From NCBI GenBank assembly GCA_913056125.1, contig CAJXNC010000001.1:248001-312000 (forward strand): DNA of 64,000 bases. Reading direction: 5' to 3'. The position numbers and the translations under genes are program-made. Origin of the DNA: an uncultured Altererythrobacter sp. GTDB lineage: Bacteria > Pseudomonadota > Alphaproteobacteria > Sphingomonadales > Sphingomonadaceae. This document shows, one piece after another, positions 62,318 to 64,000 of this stretch (its first letter is position 1; each line of letters starts with the position of its first letter). The notes below the pieces were generated by a model. The model worked only from the letters and a program-made list of their open reading frames with translations. It made no database searches and had not been told where the DNA came from.

Positions 62318-63211
62318 ATGTACGAAGCCGACGATCCGCGTTCCGCCATGTCCGCCAAGGCCCCCGCTGGGGGTAGCGGGGCCTTCGGGCAGAGCACCTA
62401 TGCGCGCTTCTATGCCGAGGAACCGCAGGAGACTGGCGAGGGCGTGAAGACCTGGTACACGCGCGGGCAGAATTTCGTGGTCTGCTATTCGGAAGTTCAG
62501 GACGGCGCCGTGTTCGAGCGCAAGGGCCAGGCCGACGAATATGTCCTGTTGCTACATGACCGCGACACGAGTGCGCTGGTCGAGGCCAATGGCGAGAGCA
62601 TAGAAGTGCCGGGCTTCACCATCACCATGGTGCCGCCGGGCGACAGCAAGGTCACCGTTCGCGGCAGCGGCACGGTGGTGCGGCTGATCTCGACGCAGAA
62701 CGAAGACGTGGTGGCCAAGGTCTCCAACCCGGAGAAATATGCAGGTGAGCATCCGCATTGCCCGCCTTTCGAGCCATGGCCCACACCGGCGGACGGTTTC
62801 CGCATCCGCAGCTACAGCCTCGATGTGCCCGACGAGCCGGGGCGCTTCGGCAAGATCTTCCGCTGCACCACTTTCATGGTCAATGTCTTCCCCAGCATGG
62901 AAGCGCGCGACCTGACCAAGCTCTCTCCGCACCACCATGACGATTTCGAGCAATGCTCGCTCGCGCTGGATGGCTGGTACATGCACCACCTCCGCTGGCC
63001 CTGGACCGCGAACCTGCATGACTGGCAGGAGGACGAGCACGAGAAATGCGCTGCGCCTTCGGTCTGCGTGATCCCGCCGCGCGTGATCCACACCTCCGCC
63101 CCGTCAGAGCCCGATGCCAATGTGCTGGTGGACATCTTCGCCCCGCCGCGCGAGGACTTTTCCGACATGAAGGGCTGGGTGCTGAACGCGGACGATTATC
63201 CCCGAAAGTAG
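62318..63211 (+). CDS. Cupin-fold protein of unknown function
   Basis: The product has 297 residues. I do not recognise the exact family. The N-terminal half (about 40-140) and C-terminal half (about 165-285) each look like a beta-rich cupin barrel. The second holds probable metal ligands in LSPHHHDDFEQCSLAL and PPRVIHTSAP, so a dioxygenase or isomerase of the cupin type is possible. The ATG at 62318 has GGAG 7 bases upstream. It is packed 4 bp after the aldolase gene, so it probably acts on an intermediate of the same pathway. After it, 166 bases (63212-63377) hold no gene I can see. Confidence 0.75.
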   Translation: MYEADDPRSAMSAKAPAGGSGAFGQSTYARFYAEEPQETGEGVKTWYTRGQNFVVCYSEVQDGAVFERKGQADEYVLLLHDRDTSALVEANGESIEVPGFTITMVPPGDSKVTVRGSGTVVRLISTQNEDVVAKVSNPEKYAGEHPHCPPFEPWPTPADGFRIRSYSLDVPDEPGRFGKIFRCTTFMVNVFPSMEARDLTKLSPHHHDDFEQCSLALDGWYMHHLRWPWTANLHDWQEDEHEKCAAPSVCVIPPRVIHTSAPSEPDANVLVDIFAPPREDFSDMKGWVLNADDYPRK

Positions 63212-63377
63212 CTTGCACCCACATTCAGCCCTAGCGGCCTGCAAATGGCAGTATTGCGCGCTTCCGGTGCTCACGACCCATCAGGTCGCTGCGCTCCGGG
63301 CCGCGAAACCCCACCATTTTCGGCTCGCTATCATCTGAATGTCGATACAAGCTTCGGTCGTCAAAAGGAGGTCAGGC

Positions 63378-64000
63378 ATGGCTGAGCAGCGAGGTCCGCG
63401 GGTGGATTGCCATGCGCATGTCTTCGGCCCGGACCTGCCCGTCGTGCCCGGCGCATGGACCACTATCGACTACGCCTTCACGCCCGAGGACCTGCTGGCG
63501 CAGATGGATGCGCATGGGGTGGAGAAGGCCGCGCTTTCCGGCCTCTCGATCACCGGCAGCAACAACTCCTATCTGATCGAGGCACTGCGGGCACACCCGG
63601 ACAGGCTGTGCGGAACGGCGATCCTCGACGTGCCGGGCGATCTCGCCGCGATGAAGGCGCTGGCGACACAGGGTATTCGCGGCATCCGCCTGCAACTGGC
63701 CCGCGCGCCGGAGCTGCCCGATCTGGCGAGCGAGGAGTGGCGGACCATGCTGCGCCATGTCCGCGATCTCGGCTGGCATGTGCAACTGGCGCTGGAGGGG
63801 GATCGGATACCCTTGCTCCTTCCGCAGCTGATTGCATCGGGCGTCGATGTGGTGGTCGACCATTTCGGCCATCCTGACCCGTCCGACCCGCTCAACTGTC
63901 CCGGCCTCGCCGCCGTGCTGGCGGCGGTCGATACGGGTCGTTGCTGGGTCAAGATATCGGGCGGGTTCCGGCTGGCGGGGACCTCCTCATGGCAGGACCC
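63378..64000 (+). CDS. Amidohydro_2-type (LigI-like) hydrolase, 3' truncated by window edge
   Basis: The frame is open from ATG 63378 to the end of the window (207 codons). AAGGAGG stands 6 bases upstream, a near-perfect ribosome site. The visible part begins VDCHAHVFGPDLP (metal-binding His-x-His) and has GVEKAALSGLSITGSNNSYLIEALRAHPDRL, GIRGIRLQLAR and VVVDHFGHPD. The order of these blocks resembles 2-pyrone-4,6-dicarboxylate hydrolase (LigI) more than the two other amidohydrolases in this window. It would be the third such enzyme in this catabolic region. The C-terminal catalytic Asp lies outside. Confidence 0.88.
   Translation, partial: MAEQRGPRVDCHAHVFGPDLPVVPGAWTTIDYAFTPEDLLAQMDAHGVEKAALSGLSITGSNNSYLIEALRAHPDRLCGTAILDVPGDLAAMKALATQGIRGIRLQLARAPELPDLASEEWRTMLRHVRDLGWHVQLALEGDRIPLLLPQLIASGVDVVVDHFGHPDPSDPLNCPGLAAVLAAVDTGRCWVKISGGFRLAGTSSWQD

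Noticed and set aside
63212-63377. Small gene or repeat in the gap before the last amidohydrolase
   Set aside because: Only a 5-bp hairpin (CGACC/GGTCG) and the AAGGAGG ribosome site are seen; no frame with a supported start.

Overview
The window is dense, high-GC, almost wholly coding DNA. Gene content and protein style (BapA/Lap-type export operon, N-methylglutamate pathway, alphaproteobacterial glycogen operon, amidohydrolase-rich catabolic cluster) suggest a chromosome segment of an alphaproteobacterium, most likely order Sphingomonadales, family Erythrobacteraceae or close. That placement is inferred from general similarity, not from a database search. No gap between genes exceeds about 270 bases, and I see no insertion sequence, integrase, CRISPR array or rRNA.

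Layout. (1) 1-9.8 kb: the 3' end of a large acidic surface adhesin and its Lap/Bap-type type I secretion operon: OmpA-like protein, TolC, ABC exporter with a degenerate C39 domain, a SleB-type cell-wall hydrolase, an HlyD adaptor, then an opposing LapG-type periplasmic protease and an unknown membrane-anchored protein. (2) 9.86-21.0 kb: a complete N-methylglutamate (methylamine use) cluster, with a GlxA/AraC-type regulator, mgdABCD, an XRE-cupin regulator, mgsABC and gmaS. (3) 21.1-32.1 kb: glycogen metabolism, with a GH13 alpha-glucosidase divergent from glgP-glgB-glgC-glgA-glgX. (4) 32.1-38.5 kb: a yejABEF-type peptide importer divergent from a MarR regulator. (5) 38.5-45.7 kb: a one-strand selenocysteine island containing tRNA-Sec, selB, selA, a thioredoxin-reductase-like gene, selD and a selenoprotein gene whose reading frame is interrupted by an in-frame UGA. 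A hairpin 11 nt after that UGA has the same GGUC loop and the same spacing as the E. coli fdhF SECIS. (6) 45.8-51.4 kb: an oppABCDF oligopeptide importer. (7) 51.6-64 kb: a catabolic region with pobA, an AraC regulator, two amidohydrolase/Asp-box beta-propeller gene pairs, a dienelactone-hydrolase-like lipoprotein with an Asp at the nucleophile position, an exported protein with three SnoaL/NTF2-like domains, an HpcH/HpaI aldolase, a cupin and a further amidohydrolase that runs off the window.

How the parts work together. The sel genes make and insert selenocysteine; the only visible user is the 557-residue UGA-containing protein, whose likely reductant is the TrxB-like flavoprotein placed between selA and selD. 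GmaS, MgsABC and MgdABCD convert methylamine to gamma-glutamylmethylamide, then N-methylglutamate, then glutamate plus a formaldehyde-level C1 unit, each step under a nearby regulator. The last region looks like an uncharacterised pathway for an aromatic or carbohydrate-derived compound, split between cytoplasm and periplasm. The two best candidates for something new are the selenoprotein/flavoprotein island and this last catabolic cluster.
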